Assembly: GCA_020350085.1 (NCBI GenBank)
Contig: CP070706.1
Coordinates: forward strand, 1,292,655-1,312,151
Direction: 5' to 3'
Length of the DNA stretch: 19,497 nt
Source of the DNA: Acidobacteriota bacterium
GTDB taxonomy: Bacteria > Acidobacteriota > Polarisedimenticolia > J045
Position numbers and translations under genes: made by a program. Shown piece by piece: positions 8,288 through 15,002 of the stretch (position 1 is its first letter; every line of letters starts with the position of its first letter). The notes beneath the pieces are model-generated. The model ran no database searches. It saw nothing but the letters and a program-made list of their open reading frames with translations, and was not told where the DNA came from.

Positions 8288-8316
8288 TTTATAGGGACCG
8301 GCCCCGAGTCGGTCAA
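8288..8316 (-). promoter_or_regulatory. Promoter of the hrcA-grpE-dnaK operon
   Basis: On the minus strand a -35 TTGACC (8316-8311) is followed after exactly 17 bases by a -10 TATAAA (8293-8288), a very good sigma70 match. The same bases also read as a sigma32-type promoter: CTTGACC, 14 bases, then CCCTATAAAT, against the family consensus CTTGAAA-N13-15-CCCCATNT. Inside it is an inverted repeat GACCG-N9-CGGTC, and GTCGGT-N10-ACCGAC overlaps the -35. Transcription would start near 8281 and give a leader of about 75 nt. Confidence 0.75.
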
Positions 8317-8386
8317 GCCACGAACCGACCCGCCGCCGCCGCACAACCCCGCGCGGACGGCCGGCTTGCTCAATCCGCCCGGGCGG
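8317..8386 (-). other. prfB-hrcA gap with a GC palindrome after the prfB stop
   Basis: The perfect palindrome CCGCCCGGGCGG (8375-8386) follows the prfB TGA immediately. It could fold only as a 4-bp stem with a 4-nt loop and no T-run follows, so it is at best a weak termination signal. The rest of the gap is GC-rich and featureless up to the hrcA promoter. Confidence 0.35.
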
Positions 8387-9485
8387 TCAGTCCGGACGCG
8401 CTTGCTGGATCAGCCACTCTTTCATGAACGCCGTCAGATCGCCGTCGAGCACGCGATCGACGTCACCCGTTTCAAAGCGGGTGCGGTGGTCCTTGACCAT
8501 CCGGTAAGGTGCCAGCACGTAGGAGCGGAGCTGGCTGCCGAAATCCACCTTTTTCTTCTCGCCGGCCTCCTGCTGGCGCTTCTCCTCGCGTTCGCGCAGC
8601 TTCCGCTCGTAGAACCGCGCTCTGAGGATCCTCAGCGCCTTGTCCCGATTGCGGTGCTGGCTGCGCTCATCCTGACACGAGACGACGATGCCGGTGGGCA
8701 GATGCGTGATGCGCACGGCGCTGTCGGTCACGTTGACGTGCTGGCCGCCGGCACCCGAGGCCCGATACGTATCGATGCGCAGGTCTTTGTCCTCGAGGGT
8801 GATTTCAATATCGTCATCGACTTCCGGGATCACGTCCACGCTGGCAAACGCGGTGTGCCGGCGGGCTTGGGCGTCGAACGGGCTGATCCGAACCAGACGA
8901 TGCACACCCCGCTCGGATTTCAGCCAGCCGTACGCGTCGGCACCGATGATCCGGCAAGTGGCGCTCTTGATTCCCGCCCCGTCGCCCTCGAGCCGATCGA
9001 CCAGCTCGGATTTGTAGCCCGCCCGCTCTGACCAGCGCAGATACATGCGCAGCAGCATCTCCGCCCAATCCTGAGCGTCGATGCCACCCGCGCCAGGATG
9101 TATCGACAGGATCGCGTCGCGGTGATCGTCGTCACCCGAGAGCATCGTCGCGACCTCGAGATCACTCAGCGCCGTGTCCAGCTCTTCGAGCGCGCGCGAG
9201 AATTCCTCCTCGACCGGCTCGCCTTCGCGAGCCAGCTCGAGCAGCGTCTCGGCATCCTCGAGAAGGCGGGCCACCCGCTGCCCGCGGTCGCGCTCGGTGG
9301 CAAGATGTGCTCGCTCGCGGTTCAACGTCGCGGCGTTGTCGGGATCCTGCCACACCTCGGCCGAAGCCAGTTGCTCGTCGAGAGCGCCGATCTGTCGATC
9401 GAGCTCCGTAGTGTCAAAGAAACCCCCGCAGCGGCTCTAACCGACCGCAAACCGACTCCCAACGCTCGACGAGTTCTTCATGCAT
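8387..9485 (-). CDS. prfB: Peptide chain release factor 2 (programmed +1 frameshift)
   Basis: RF2 ends translation at UGA and UAA. It is read in two frames: ATG 9485 opens 23 codons (MHEELVERWESVCGRLEPLR, then GFL) ending at an in-frame TGA (9416-9414). A +1 shift at CTT-TGA-C continues with LDTTELDRQIGALDEQL to the stop at 8387. The joined protein is 365 aa, the length of E. coli RF2. The stop-codon recognition tripeptide SPF (201-203) identifies RF2 rather than RF1. The catalytic GGQ (246-248) sits in RASGAGGQHVN, with Ala where E. coli K-12 RF2 has Thr246. SD-like GGGG lies ten bases upstream of the ATG. The preceding small ORF ends four bases before it. An annotation from the GTG at 9355 would miss the N-terminus. 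Confidence 0.96.
9413..9428 (-). promoter_or_regulatory. RF2 programmed +1 frameshift site
   Basis: Minus strand CGGGGG-TTT-CTT-TGA-C: an internal Shine-Dalgarno-like G-run three bases before the slippery CTT, then UGA followed by C. This is the classic prfB arrangement (E. coli AGGGGG-TAT-CTT-TGA-C). When RF2 is scarce the ribosome pauses at UGA and slips forward one base to read GAC, so RF2 autoregulates. Here the UGA is codon 24. Confidence 0.97.
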
Positions 9486-9489
9486 CTCG

Positions 9490-9540
9490 CTACGGCCCCT
9501 TCGGCATGCCCTGCGGCACACCCTGTGGCACATCTTTCAT
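9490..9540 (-). CDS. 16-aa PQG-repeat small ORF between lnt and prfB
   Basis: ATG 9540 to TAG 9490 encodes MKDVPQGVPQGMPKGP. The repeat VPQG-VPQG-MPKG comes from a 12-bp tandem duplication. It ends four bases before the prfB ATG, an arrangement that favours reinitiation or coupling. It lies in the same frame as lnt, 27 bases after the lnt TGA, and no other stop intervenes; so it could also be a lnt readthrough tail or a remnant. No good Shine-Dalgarno is visible before its ATG (only GACTCGAGAC). I know no named family for it. Translation is unproven. Confidence 0.45.
   Translation of the reverse strand: MKDVPQGVPQGMPKGP
9509..9532 (-). repeat. 12-bp tandem duplication inside the small ORF
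   Basis: Plus-strand CCCTGCGGCACA (9509-9520) and CCCTGTGGCACA (9521-9532) match at 11 of 12 bases. The single difference is synonymous in the small ORF (CCG versus CCA, both Pro). The length is a multiple of three and keeps the VPQG reading frame. Confidence 0.8.
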
Positions 9541-9567
9541 GTCTCGAGTCACGGGCCTGTCTCGGGT

Positions 9568-11193
9568 TCAAACAGAACTCGCTGGCCGGCTCGGCCCGCT
9601 GGCGACGTGGGAAGACGCGCTGCGCGGCCGCTCTGAGCCGGCGCGTCCCCTGATCGAGGCGAAGACCACCAGAGCGACCGAGAGGATAGCACAGGCCCAC
9701 GATAGGGCCCGCCCTAGGACCGCGCCCACGGGGTACAGCGGCTCGGTCGCGACGTCACCGACGAGCACGCCTCGCTCCCCGAGTGCGAGTTCACTGACCA
9801 CCCGTCCCTTGGCATCCACGATCGCGGAGATGCCGCTGTTTGCTGCTCGCAGCAGCGGACGCCGCGTTTCGGCCGCGCGCAGCAGGCCGTGGTGAAGGTG
9901 CTGCGCCGGCCCGGAGGTCCAGCCGAACCAGCTATCGTTCGTCAGATTGACGAGCAGCACGGCACCGCGACGCGCAAGTCGGGCAGCGTGGCCGGGGAAA
10001 ACGGACTCGTAGCAGACGAGCGCGCCGACCGGGCCGGCGGCGCTCGGATGGATGACGGTCTCGACGCCGGCACTGAAGTCACCGGCCTCGGCCGCCAGCG
10101 CCGGTATCTCTCCCAGCAGCGGCCGCAACGGCAGATACTCGCCAAACGGTACCAGCACCTGCTTCGAGCCGACCGTGCTCAAGCCCGCGTCCGCGCGCAC
10201 CAGCGCCACGCTGTTGAACCACTCGCCGGCATCGCCTCTCGTCACGCTGCCCAGCAGCAGGTCGAACTCGTATCGGGCGCAAGTCCGCTCGAGAAACGCG
10301 CGATACTCTTCGTGTGCGTCGATACGGTAGCGGCAAGCCGACTCCGGCCACAGGACGAGCCGCACGTCGCTCGCCGCCGCCTGCCGCGTCAGCTGCAGAT
10401 ACGTCGCGAGCATGTCGCTGGAGGCCGCCTCGCGGGCTGTCGAGCCTTGCACGACCGCGACCCGCACGTTCTCTCCAGCGCGAGGCGTCAACCACCAACC
10501 GGCCCCGGCTCCTGCGCAAACGACGGCGAACCAGGCCGCCGCACCGACGCGCCAACCCCGAACGCGGAGCAGCCCGGCGGACAGTGCCGCGGCGGCACCC
10601 GCCACGCACAGCGAGACTCCCGCGCTCCCGAGCGAGCGGGCCAGTGCGAGCGCTTCCGGGCGTCGCGCGAGCGGCGCACACAGCGCACCCCACGGGAACG
10701 GTGCCGGGAATACCTCGCGCACGAGTTCGAACCCGACGCACAGCGGAACGATGGCCAACAGGGCCCCGCCTCGACCGCAGCGGGCAGCGACCCACCCGAC
10801 GCCTGCCAACAGCGCCCCCAGCAGGACGGCCGGCGCGAGCACGGCGCCTGCGGCGACGACACCGCCGAGTGAGGTGAAATCGATGATCACGGCAGCGAAC
10901 CAGCGCAGCAGGAGCCCGAAGAAGACGAACCCCACCAAGAAGCTCTCCCAAGCCGCCCGGGCGGGCCTCGCGGTCGCGAGCAGCCCGAACCAGACCGCGA
11001 GCGACGGCAGCAGCAGCGGCCACCAGCCCGGCTCCGGAAACGCCACCGCCCAGCCTGCGCCGGCGAGCGTGGCCAGCACCGCGCGCACCGGTCCCCGCGA
11101 GCGCCGCAGCCGAACGACTGCGTGGCCCCCAGCGATCGGCTCGGGGGAGAGTGGGCCGCTTCCCGCCTGTTCGTCGGGCGGCAAGATCGTCAC
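9568..11193 (-). CDS. lnt: Apolipoprotein N-acyltransferase
   Basis: Inner-membrane enzyme that adds the third acyl chain to the N-terminal Cys of lipoproteins, the last maturation step. 541 aa (usual ~510). Residues ~35-235 contain the multi-pass membrane bundle; ~243-480 is the nitrilase-like periplasmic domain; a final membrane segment (~490-512) precedes a Ser/Arg tail. The catalytic triad is visible: Glu284 in LWPES, Lys344 in GSKQVLVPFGEYLPL, and Cys394 in ALVCYESVFP. The start is GTG 11193, overlapping the SPOR gene stop as GTGA. The stop is TGA at 9570-9568. The frame remains open beyond it to 9490, through the small ORF. The first ~33 residues are unlike known Lnt and may be a cytoplasmic extension. 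Confidence 0.95.
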   Translation of the reverse strand: MTILPPDEQAGSGPLSPEPIAGGHAVVRLRRSRGPVRAVLATLAGAGWAVAFPEPGWWPLLLPSLAVWFGLLATARPARAAWESFLVGFVFFGLLLRWFAAVIIDFTSLGGVVAAGAVLAPAVLLGALLAGVGWVAARCGRGGALLAIVPLCVGFELVREVFPAPFPWGALCAPLARRPEALALARSLGSAGVSLCVAGAAAALSAGLLRVRGWRVGAAAWFAVVCAGAGAGWWLTPRAGENVRVAVVQGSTAREAASSDMLATYLQLTRQAAASDVRLVLWPESACRYRIDAHEEYRAFLERTCARYEFDLLLGSVTRGDAGEWFNSVALVRADAGLSTVGSKQVLVPFGEYLPLRPLLGEIPALAAEAGDFSAGVETVIHPSAAGPVGALVCYESVFPGHAARLARRGAVLLVNLTNDSWFGWTSGPAQHLHHGLLRAAETRRPLLRAANSGISAIVDAKGRVVSELALGERGVLVGDVATEPLYPVGAVLGRALSWACAILSVALVVFASIRGRAGSERPRSASSHVASGPSRPASSV

Positions 11194-11723
11194 CGGACGA
11201 CGCGGGCGTCGCGATCGAGCAGCTCGCGCAACCGCTGGGCCGCCTCCTCCGCGTCTGAACGCGCGCTGAACGGCCCGGCTGCAATGCGGTATCCCCCCCC
11301 GGGCCGGCCGACAACCAGTGGTGGCAGCCCGGCCTCGGCGATGCGTCGCTGGAGCTGATCGGCCTCTGCTCGCGAAGAGGCCGAGCCGAGATCGACCTCG
11401 AACATCGCACCGAGCGACGGCTCCGCCGTCGTCTGGCGGCCCGCCTCACGCGGGGCACCCTGCTCGCCGGTGCGATCGAAAACGCCGATGGCTTGGTCGA
11501 TCTCTTCTGTCTGCGGAACGGCGACCGGTGCTGAGCTGGCCACGGAGCCATCGTCGATCGTGGCTCCGCCGGCTCGGCCCGTGGCTCGCCCCAGCAGGAA
11601 GGCCGCTCCCAGGCAAGCGGCAAAAACGCCTACCAGCGCGATGATCCGGGCGCTGTCCAGCTCGATCTCCACGACGCGCGGCTGGTCGGCGCGCGAGCGC
11701 GTCGTCTCGGGGCGCTTAGGCAC
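11190..11723 (-). CDS. SPOR-domain membrane protein
   Basis: Single-pass inner-membrane protein with a periplasmic SPOR domain, the module that binds denuded septal peptidoglycan. From GTG 11723 it has 177 aa: a short basic cytoplasmic N-terminus, a membrane segment at ~27-45 (IIALVGVFAACLGAAFLLG), an extended linker, and a SPOR domain at ~107-177 (MFEVDLGSASSRAEADQLQ ... PPLVVGRPGGGYRIAAGPFS). The start is uncertain. The GTG at 11723 overlaps the GGDEF gene end by 8 nt and has AAGGA very close (two bases). An ATG at 11825 inside the GGDEF gene would add 34 Arg-rich residues. It is coupled to lnt by GTGA. A role in division-site or envelope maintenance is inferred. Confidence 0.85.
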   Translation of the reverse strand: MPKRPETTRSRADQPRVVEIELDSARIIALVGVFAACLGAAFLLGRATGRAGGATIDDGSVASSAPVAVPQTEEIDQAIGVFDRTGEQGAPREAGRQTTAEPSLGAMFEVDLGSASSRAEADQLQRRIAEAGLPPLVVGRPGGGYRIAAGPFSARSDAEEAAQRLRELLDRDARVVR

Positions 11724-12780
11724 TGTCCTTCGCTCCGCCCCGGCCGTTCGCGTCGGCCGGTCTCGCGGATCCCGCGCCCGAGCCGAGTGCCACCTCCACG
11801 CCGTCCTTTCCGGAGCCCTTGACACGCTGCATCGCGGCGTCGGCCGCTTCGATCAAGGTCCGCGGCTCGTTGCCATGCTCGGGCCAGGCGGCGATTCCGG
11901 TCGATGCCGTCACCCTGACCGGGGCACCACCCACGGAGAACACCGGCGTTTTCGACAGCTCTCTGCCCACTCTCTCGGCCACCTCTCGCCCACCCGAGAG
12001 ATCCGTCCCCGGCAGCAGCACGACGAACTCGTCTCCGCCAAATCGAAACAGCCGGTCGACGCCACGGATCGAGCGTGCGATCCGAATCGACGCCTCCCGC
12101 AGCACGCGCGAGCCTGTGGCGTGACCGTGAGCGGTGTTGACCTGTTTGAGATTGTCGAGATCGAGAAAGATGATTGCGAAGTGGCCTCCGTAGCGCCGTG
12201 CCCGCTCGAGCTCCTCGCGCAGCGACTGGTCCAGGTGGCGCCGATTGTAGCAATCCGCGGTGTCGTCACGAATGACCAGCTCGCGGAGCCCTTGTATCCA
12301 TCTCAAATTGTCGAGCGCGGCCACGAGCTCGTCGCCAAGCTGAGCGAGCACTCGGCGTGCACCACTGTCGAATCGCTGTCCGTATCGCGTGACTAGCAGC
12401 AACAGCCCGACTTGTCCGGCGGACGAGCGAAGCGGGGCGAGCAAGGCCTGGCCGAGATCCGGCAGGAGCGCGACCTCGTCCGAGGGCACGAGCGTGTTCG
12501 CGTCGGCCACGAGCTCCGGGCCCGCACGGGTCAGCCCGATGGCGAGGTCCGCATCGAAGACCTCGAGCAGACGCCGGAGAGATCCAACCTCGTCGCCGCC
12601 AGCGCTCGCGACGCAGTCGAGCTCTTCGCGATCGGCTGCCAGCAGGTACCCCAGCGCATACTCGCCTCCGCAGACGCTCAGCGCACCCTCTGCAATCCGC
12701 TGCAAGCACTCCGCTCGCTCGAGGCTGCGCGTCGCCTCCAGCGCGATCCGCAGGACGGTCGCCTGGGGCTCTTCGGTCAT
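11716..12780 (-). CDS. Diguanylate cyclase with GAF-like N-terminal domain
   Basis: Predicted to make cyclic di-GMP from two GTP. 354 aa from ATG 12780, which overlaps the slipin stop as ATGA. Residues ~5-165 look like a GAF sensor domain, with no membrane segment, so it is cytoplasmic. The GGDEF domain is at ~172-330: the A-site GGDEF is intact at 248-252, and the product-inhibition I-site R239-G-V-D242 stands exactly five residues before it. Metal-binding Asp lies in FLDLDNLKQVN (~206-214). Two deviations: the usual D-x-LTGL-x-NRR opening is DDTADCYNRR, and the conserved GD after GH-x-x is GS (GHATGSRVL). Activity is likely but not certain. Its place between slipin and SPOR/lnt genes suggests control of envelope processes. 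Confidence 0.92.
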   Translation of the reverse strand: MTEEPQATVLRIALEATRSLERAECLQRIAEGALSVCGGEYALGYLLAADREELDCVASAGGDEVGSLRRLLEVFDADLAIGLTRAGPELVADANTLVPSDEVALLPDLGQALLAPLRSSAGQVGLLLLVTRYGQRFDSGARRVLAQLGDELVAALDNLRWIQGLRELVIRDDTADCYNRRHLDQSLREELERARRYGGHFAIIFLDLDNLKQVNTAHGHATGSRVLREASIRIARSIRGVDRLFRFGGDEFVVLLPGTDLSGGREVAERVGRELSKTPVFSVGGAPVRVTASTGIAAWPEHGNEPRTLIEAADAAMQRVKGSGKDGVEVALGSGAGSARPADANGRGGAKDSA

Positions 12781-13547
12781 TCGTCGTTCTGCTCCGAGCC
12801 ACGAAATAGGGCGCCGAGAATCTCTACCGGTACCGGGAACACGATGGTGGAGTTCTGCTCGGTCGCGATGTCCGTCAGCGTCTGCAAGTAACGCAGCTGG
12901 ATCGCCACGGGGTGCTGCGCCAGCATCTCGGCGGCACGCGTCAGCTGATCCGCGGCTTGCAGCTCGCCCGAGGCGTGAATGATCTTGGCACGCTTTTCCC
13001 GCTCTGCCTCGGCCTGACGGGCCATGGCGCGGCGCATCTCGTCGGGCAGGTCCACGTGCTTGACCTCGACGGCCGAGATCTTGATCCCCCACGGATCCGT
13101 GTGCTTGTCGAGAATCGCCTGCAGCTGGTGATTGAGCCGCTCTCTCTCGGCCAGCAGCTCGTCGAGCTCCACCTCGCCCAGCACCGAGCGCAGCGTCGTT
13201 TGAGCCAGCTGACTGGTCGCGTAGTGGTAATTCTCCACCTCGACGATCGCCTTGCGCGGCTCGAACACGCGGAAGTAGACCACCGCGTTGACCTTCACCG
13301 ACACGTTGTCCCGTGTGATGACGTCCTGCGGCGGCACGTCGTGGACGATGGTGCGCAAGGAGACCCGCACCAGACGGTCGATGAACGGAATGATGATCGT
13401 CAGGCCGGGGCCGAAGTCCCTGACAACGAGCTTTCCGAGGCGAAACACCACCCCACGCTCGTACTCGGGCAGGATCTTGATCGCCTGCAGCAACAGGAAC
13501 ACGGCCACGACGACGACGATGAGAAAACCCAAAGAAAGACCAGGCAT
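12777..13547 (-). CDS. Slipin (stomatin/prohibitin-like SPFH protein)
   Basis: Membrane-anchored SPFH scaffold, partner of NfeD-type proteases. 256 aa. One N-terminal membrane segment (~3-22, GFLIVVVVAVFLLLQAIKIL) precedes the SPFH domain: PEYERGVVFRLGKL, then GPGLTIIIPFIDRLVRVSLRT and PPQDVITRDNVSVKVNAVVYFRV-type stomatin motifs. A charged coiled-coil region (~185-220, RQAEAEREKRAKIIHASGE) and the oligomerisation tail follow. ATG 13547 is fixed by a perfect GGAGGAG site; a longer frame to 13643 inside nfeD is rejected. It lies 49 bases after nfeD, the usual pairing of the two families. Confidence 0.95.
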   Translation of the reverse strand: MPGLSLGFLIVVVVAVFLLLQAIKILPEYERGVVFRLGKLVVRDFGPGLTIIIPFIDRLVRVSLRTIVHDVPPQDVITRDNVSVKVNAVVYFRVFEPRKAIVEVENYHYATSQLAQTTLRSVLGEVELDELLAERERLNHQLQAILDKHTDPWGIKISAVEVKHVDLPDEMRRAMARQAEAEREKRAKIIHASGELQAADQLTRAAEMLAQHPVAIQLRYLQTLTDIATEQNSTIVFPVPVEILGALFRGSEQNDE

Positions 13548-13559
13548 CCCGACTCCTCC
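13547..13559 (-). promoter_or_regulatory. Ribosome-binding site deciding the slipin start
   Basis: GGAGGAG (13559-13553, minus strand) stands five bases before ATG 13547. It is the strongest Shine-Dalgarno in the window and rules out the upstream in-frame ATG at 13643. Confidence 0.85.
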
Positions 13560-13596
13560 GCTGCCGGCCCATGCGAGCCGGAGCTGTCCCGACCCG

Positions 13597-14916
13597 TCAC
13601 CGATACGGGCTATCGACCGGCTCGACCCGGAGAACCAGACCATCGACCGCCACCACGCGCACCGGAGTGTCCGCCGCCAGCGTTGTCGTGGCCCGTGCGC
13701 GCCAGTATTCGCCGCGCACGAACACCGTGCCCTCCGGCGCGAGCTCGCTGGTCGCGCGACCGGTCAGGCCGATCAGCCCCTCGCGACCGGTCGTCACCGG
13801 CTTGGCCATCGTGCGAGCGACGATGAACGTCACGGCCGCGACGAGGGCGACGAGCGTCACGATCAGCGGCAACAGCAAACCGGGAGAGACCCGCAGGCCA
13901 GGCACGTTGCCCGGGAAAAGCAGCCACATTCCCAAGCCGAGGCACGCGGCGCCACCGATCGTGAGCATGCCGTAGGACGTCACCTTGATCTCGAGAACGA
14001 ACAGAATGATCCCCACGACCAACAGACCTGCTGCGAAGTAGTTCACGGGCAGGATCTGTGCGCCGTAGAGGAAGATCAACAAGCAGATCACTCCGACGCC
14101 GCCCGGCAGGATCAATCCTGGATGGGTGAACTCGATGTAGATCCCGAGCGCCGCGAGCGCCAGGAGCAGCGACATCACCATCGGGTGCAGCACGACGTTC
14201 TTGAACTCCTCGATCCAGTCGAGCGAGTGAATGACGATCTCGGCCTCCGCGAGCGCGAGCGTGAGCTCGCTGCCGTCGACGCGCTTAATGGTGCGACCAT
14301 CGAGCTTGTCGAGCAGCTGCTGCCGGTCCTCCGCGATGAGGTCGATCAAGCCCACTTCGAGAGCCTCTTCCGCGGACCAGCTCCTGGCCTCGAGCACCGC
14401 AGCCTCGGCCAGTTCGGCGGGCCGACCGCGCTGACGAGCCGCCGATCGCATCAGTGCGGCCAGATCTTGCGCTGCCTTCTTGAGCAGCAGGTCATCTTCC
14501 TTGTTCTCTCCGCCGGCGGTGACCGGGTGTGCGGCCCCCGTGCGCGTGACGGGAGCCATCGCGGCGACATCGGCAGCCAGCAACAGCATGAACCCGGCCG
14601 AGGCCGCGTGACCGCCGCGCGGGCTGACGTAAGCACAGACCGGAATCGGACTGGCGAGGATCTGCTGCACGATCTTCTCGGCGGCATCGACCATCCCGCC
14701 GGGTGTGTCCAGCTCGAGCAGCAACAGACTCGCCCGTTCTTCGTTGGCCTTGGTCAGGGCACGCTCGAGGATCGCGGCCGTCACGGGATGAATGACGCCG
14801 TCGATGCGGTGCACACGAACAAGCGGAACGCGCTCAGCCGGCAGCTCACCGAAGATGAGCGGCATGACGAGCGCGGCACTGAGCAGTGCGAAGGTGACGC
14901 CGGGACGCCGTCTCAT
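13597..14916 (-). CDS. nfeD: NfeD family membrane serine protease (long form)
   Basis: Long-type NfeD (NfeD1b), 439 aa. An N-terminal signal/anchor (~7-24) leads to a ClpP-like periplasmic protease domain (~30-230): LLLLELDTPGGMVDAAEKI, then CAYVSPRGGHAASAGFMLLLAAD with Ser106 in the nucleophile position and Lys146/147 about 40 residues on as the expected general base, as in the archaeal stomatin-cleaving homologue PH1510. Four to five membrane segments follow (~245-385), and the C-terminal OB-fold NfeD domain (~390-439, GLIGLTGRATSELAPEGTVFV) ends the protein. The partner slipin is immediately downstream. Proposed role: degrading or remodelling SPFH assemblies in membrane quality control. 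Shine-Dalgarno is weak; a TAGAAT box lies 7 bases upstream of the ATG but has no -35. Confidence 0.94.
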   Translation of the reverse strand: MRRRPGVTFALLSAALVMPLIFGELPAERVPLVRVHRIDGVIHPVTAAILERALTKANEERASLLLLELDTPGGMVDAAEKIVQQILASPIPVCAYVSPRGGHAASAGFMLLLAADVAAMAPVTRTGAAHPVTAGGENKEDDLLLKKAAQDLAALMRSAARQRGRPAELAEAAVLEARSWSAEEALEVGLIDLIAEDRQQLLDKLDGRTIKRVDGSELTLALAEAEIVIHSLDWIEEFKNVVLHPMVMSLLLALAALGIYIEFTHPGLILPGGVGVICLLIFLYGAQILPVNYFAAGLLVVGIILFVLEIKVTSYGMLTIGGAACLGLGMWLLFPGNVPGLRVSPGLLLPLIVTLVALVAAVTFIVARTMAKPVTTGREGLIGLTGRATSELAPEGTVFVRGEYWRARATTTLAADTPVRVVAVDGLVLRVEPVDSPYR

Positions 14917-15002
14917 ACTGGCATTCTAGCGCGGATCCCTGCTCGCCTCTGCTCGCGGATTCGGCGGCGCGAGGTCGCACGGCAGCTCGCCGGAGCGGAT
15001 TC
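14917..15002 (-). other. coaD-nfeD intergenic gap
   Basis: 86 bases without a gene. It holds an 8-bp direct repeat GCGGATTC (14955-14962 and 14995-15002, plus strand) and a TAGAAT box (14928-14923, minus strand) with no recognisable -35. I find no hairpin with a T-run, so nfeD may be cotranscribed with coaD or have its own weak promoter. Confidence 0.4.

Noticed and set aside
8207..8344. HrcA starting at 8344
   Set aside because: It would include the -35/-10 promoter as coding sequence and add 46 Arg-rich residues absent from HrcA proteins.
8375..8386. GC palindrome after prfB as an intrinsic terminator
   Set aside because: Only a 4-bp stem can form around a loop and no T-run follows.
8207..8386. 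CIRCE element upstream of hrcA
   Set aside because: Searched by eye on both strands for GCACTC/GAGTGC halves; none with a 9-base spacer is present. Isolated GAGTGC or GCACTC words elsewhere lie inside genes and are unpaired.
9414..9416. prfB as a pseudogene or sequencing frameshift
   Set aside because: The in-frame TGA sits in the exact conserved RF2 recoding signal and both frames give RF2 sequence, so it is functional recoding.
12781..13572. Extension of the GGDEF gene frame upstream into slipin
   Set aside because: The frame is open, but this part is slipin read out of frame (Arg/Gly-rich); ATG 12780 overlapping the slipin stop is the natural start.
14917..15002. GCGGATTC direct repeat and TAGAAT box before nfeD as promoter or operator
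   Set aside because: The repeat is only 8 bp, 40 bp apart, and the box has no -35 partner; recorded but not claimed.
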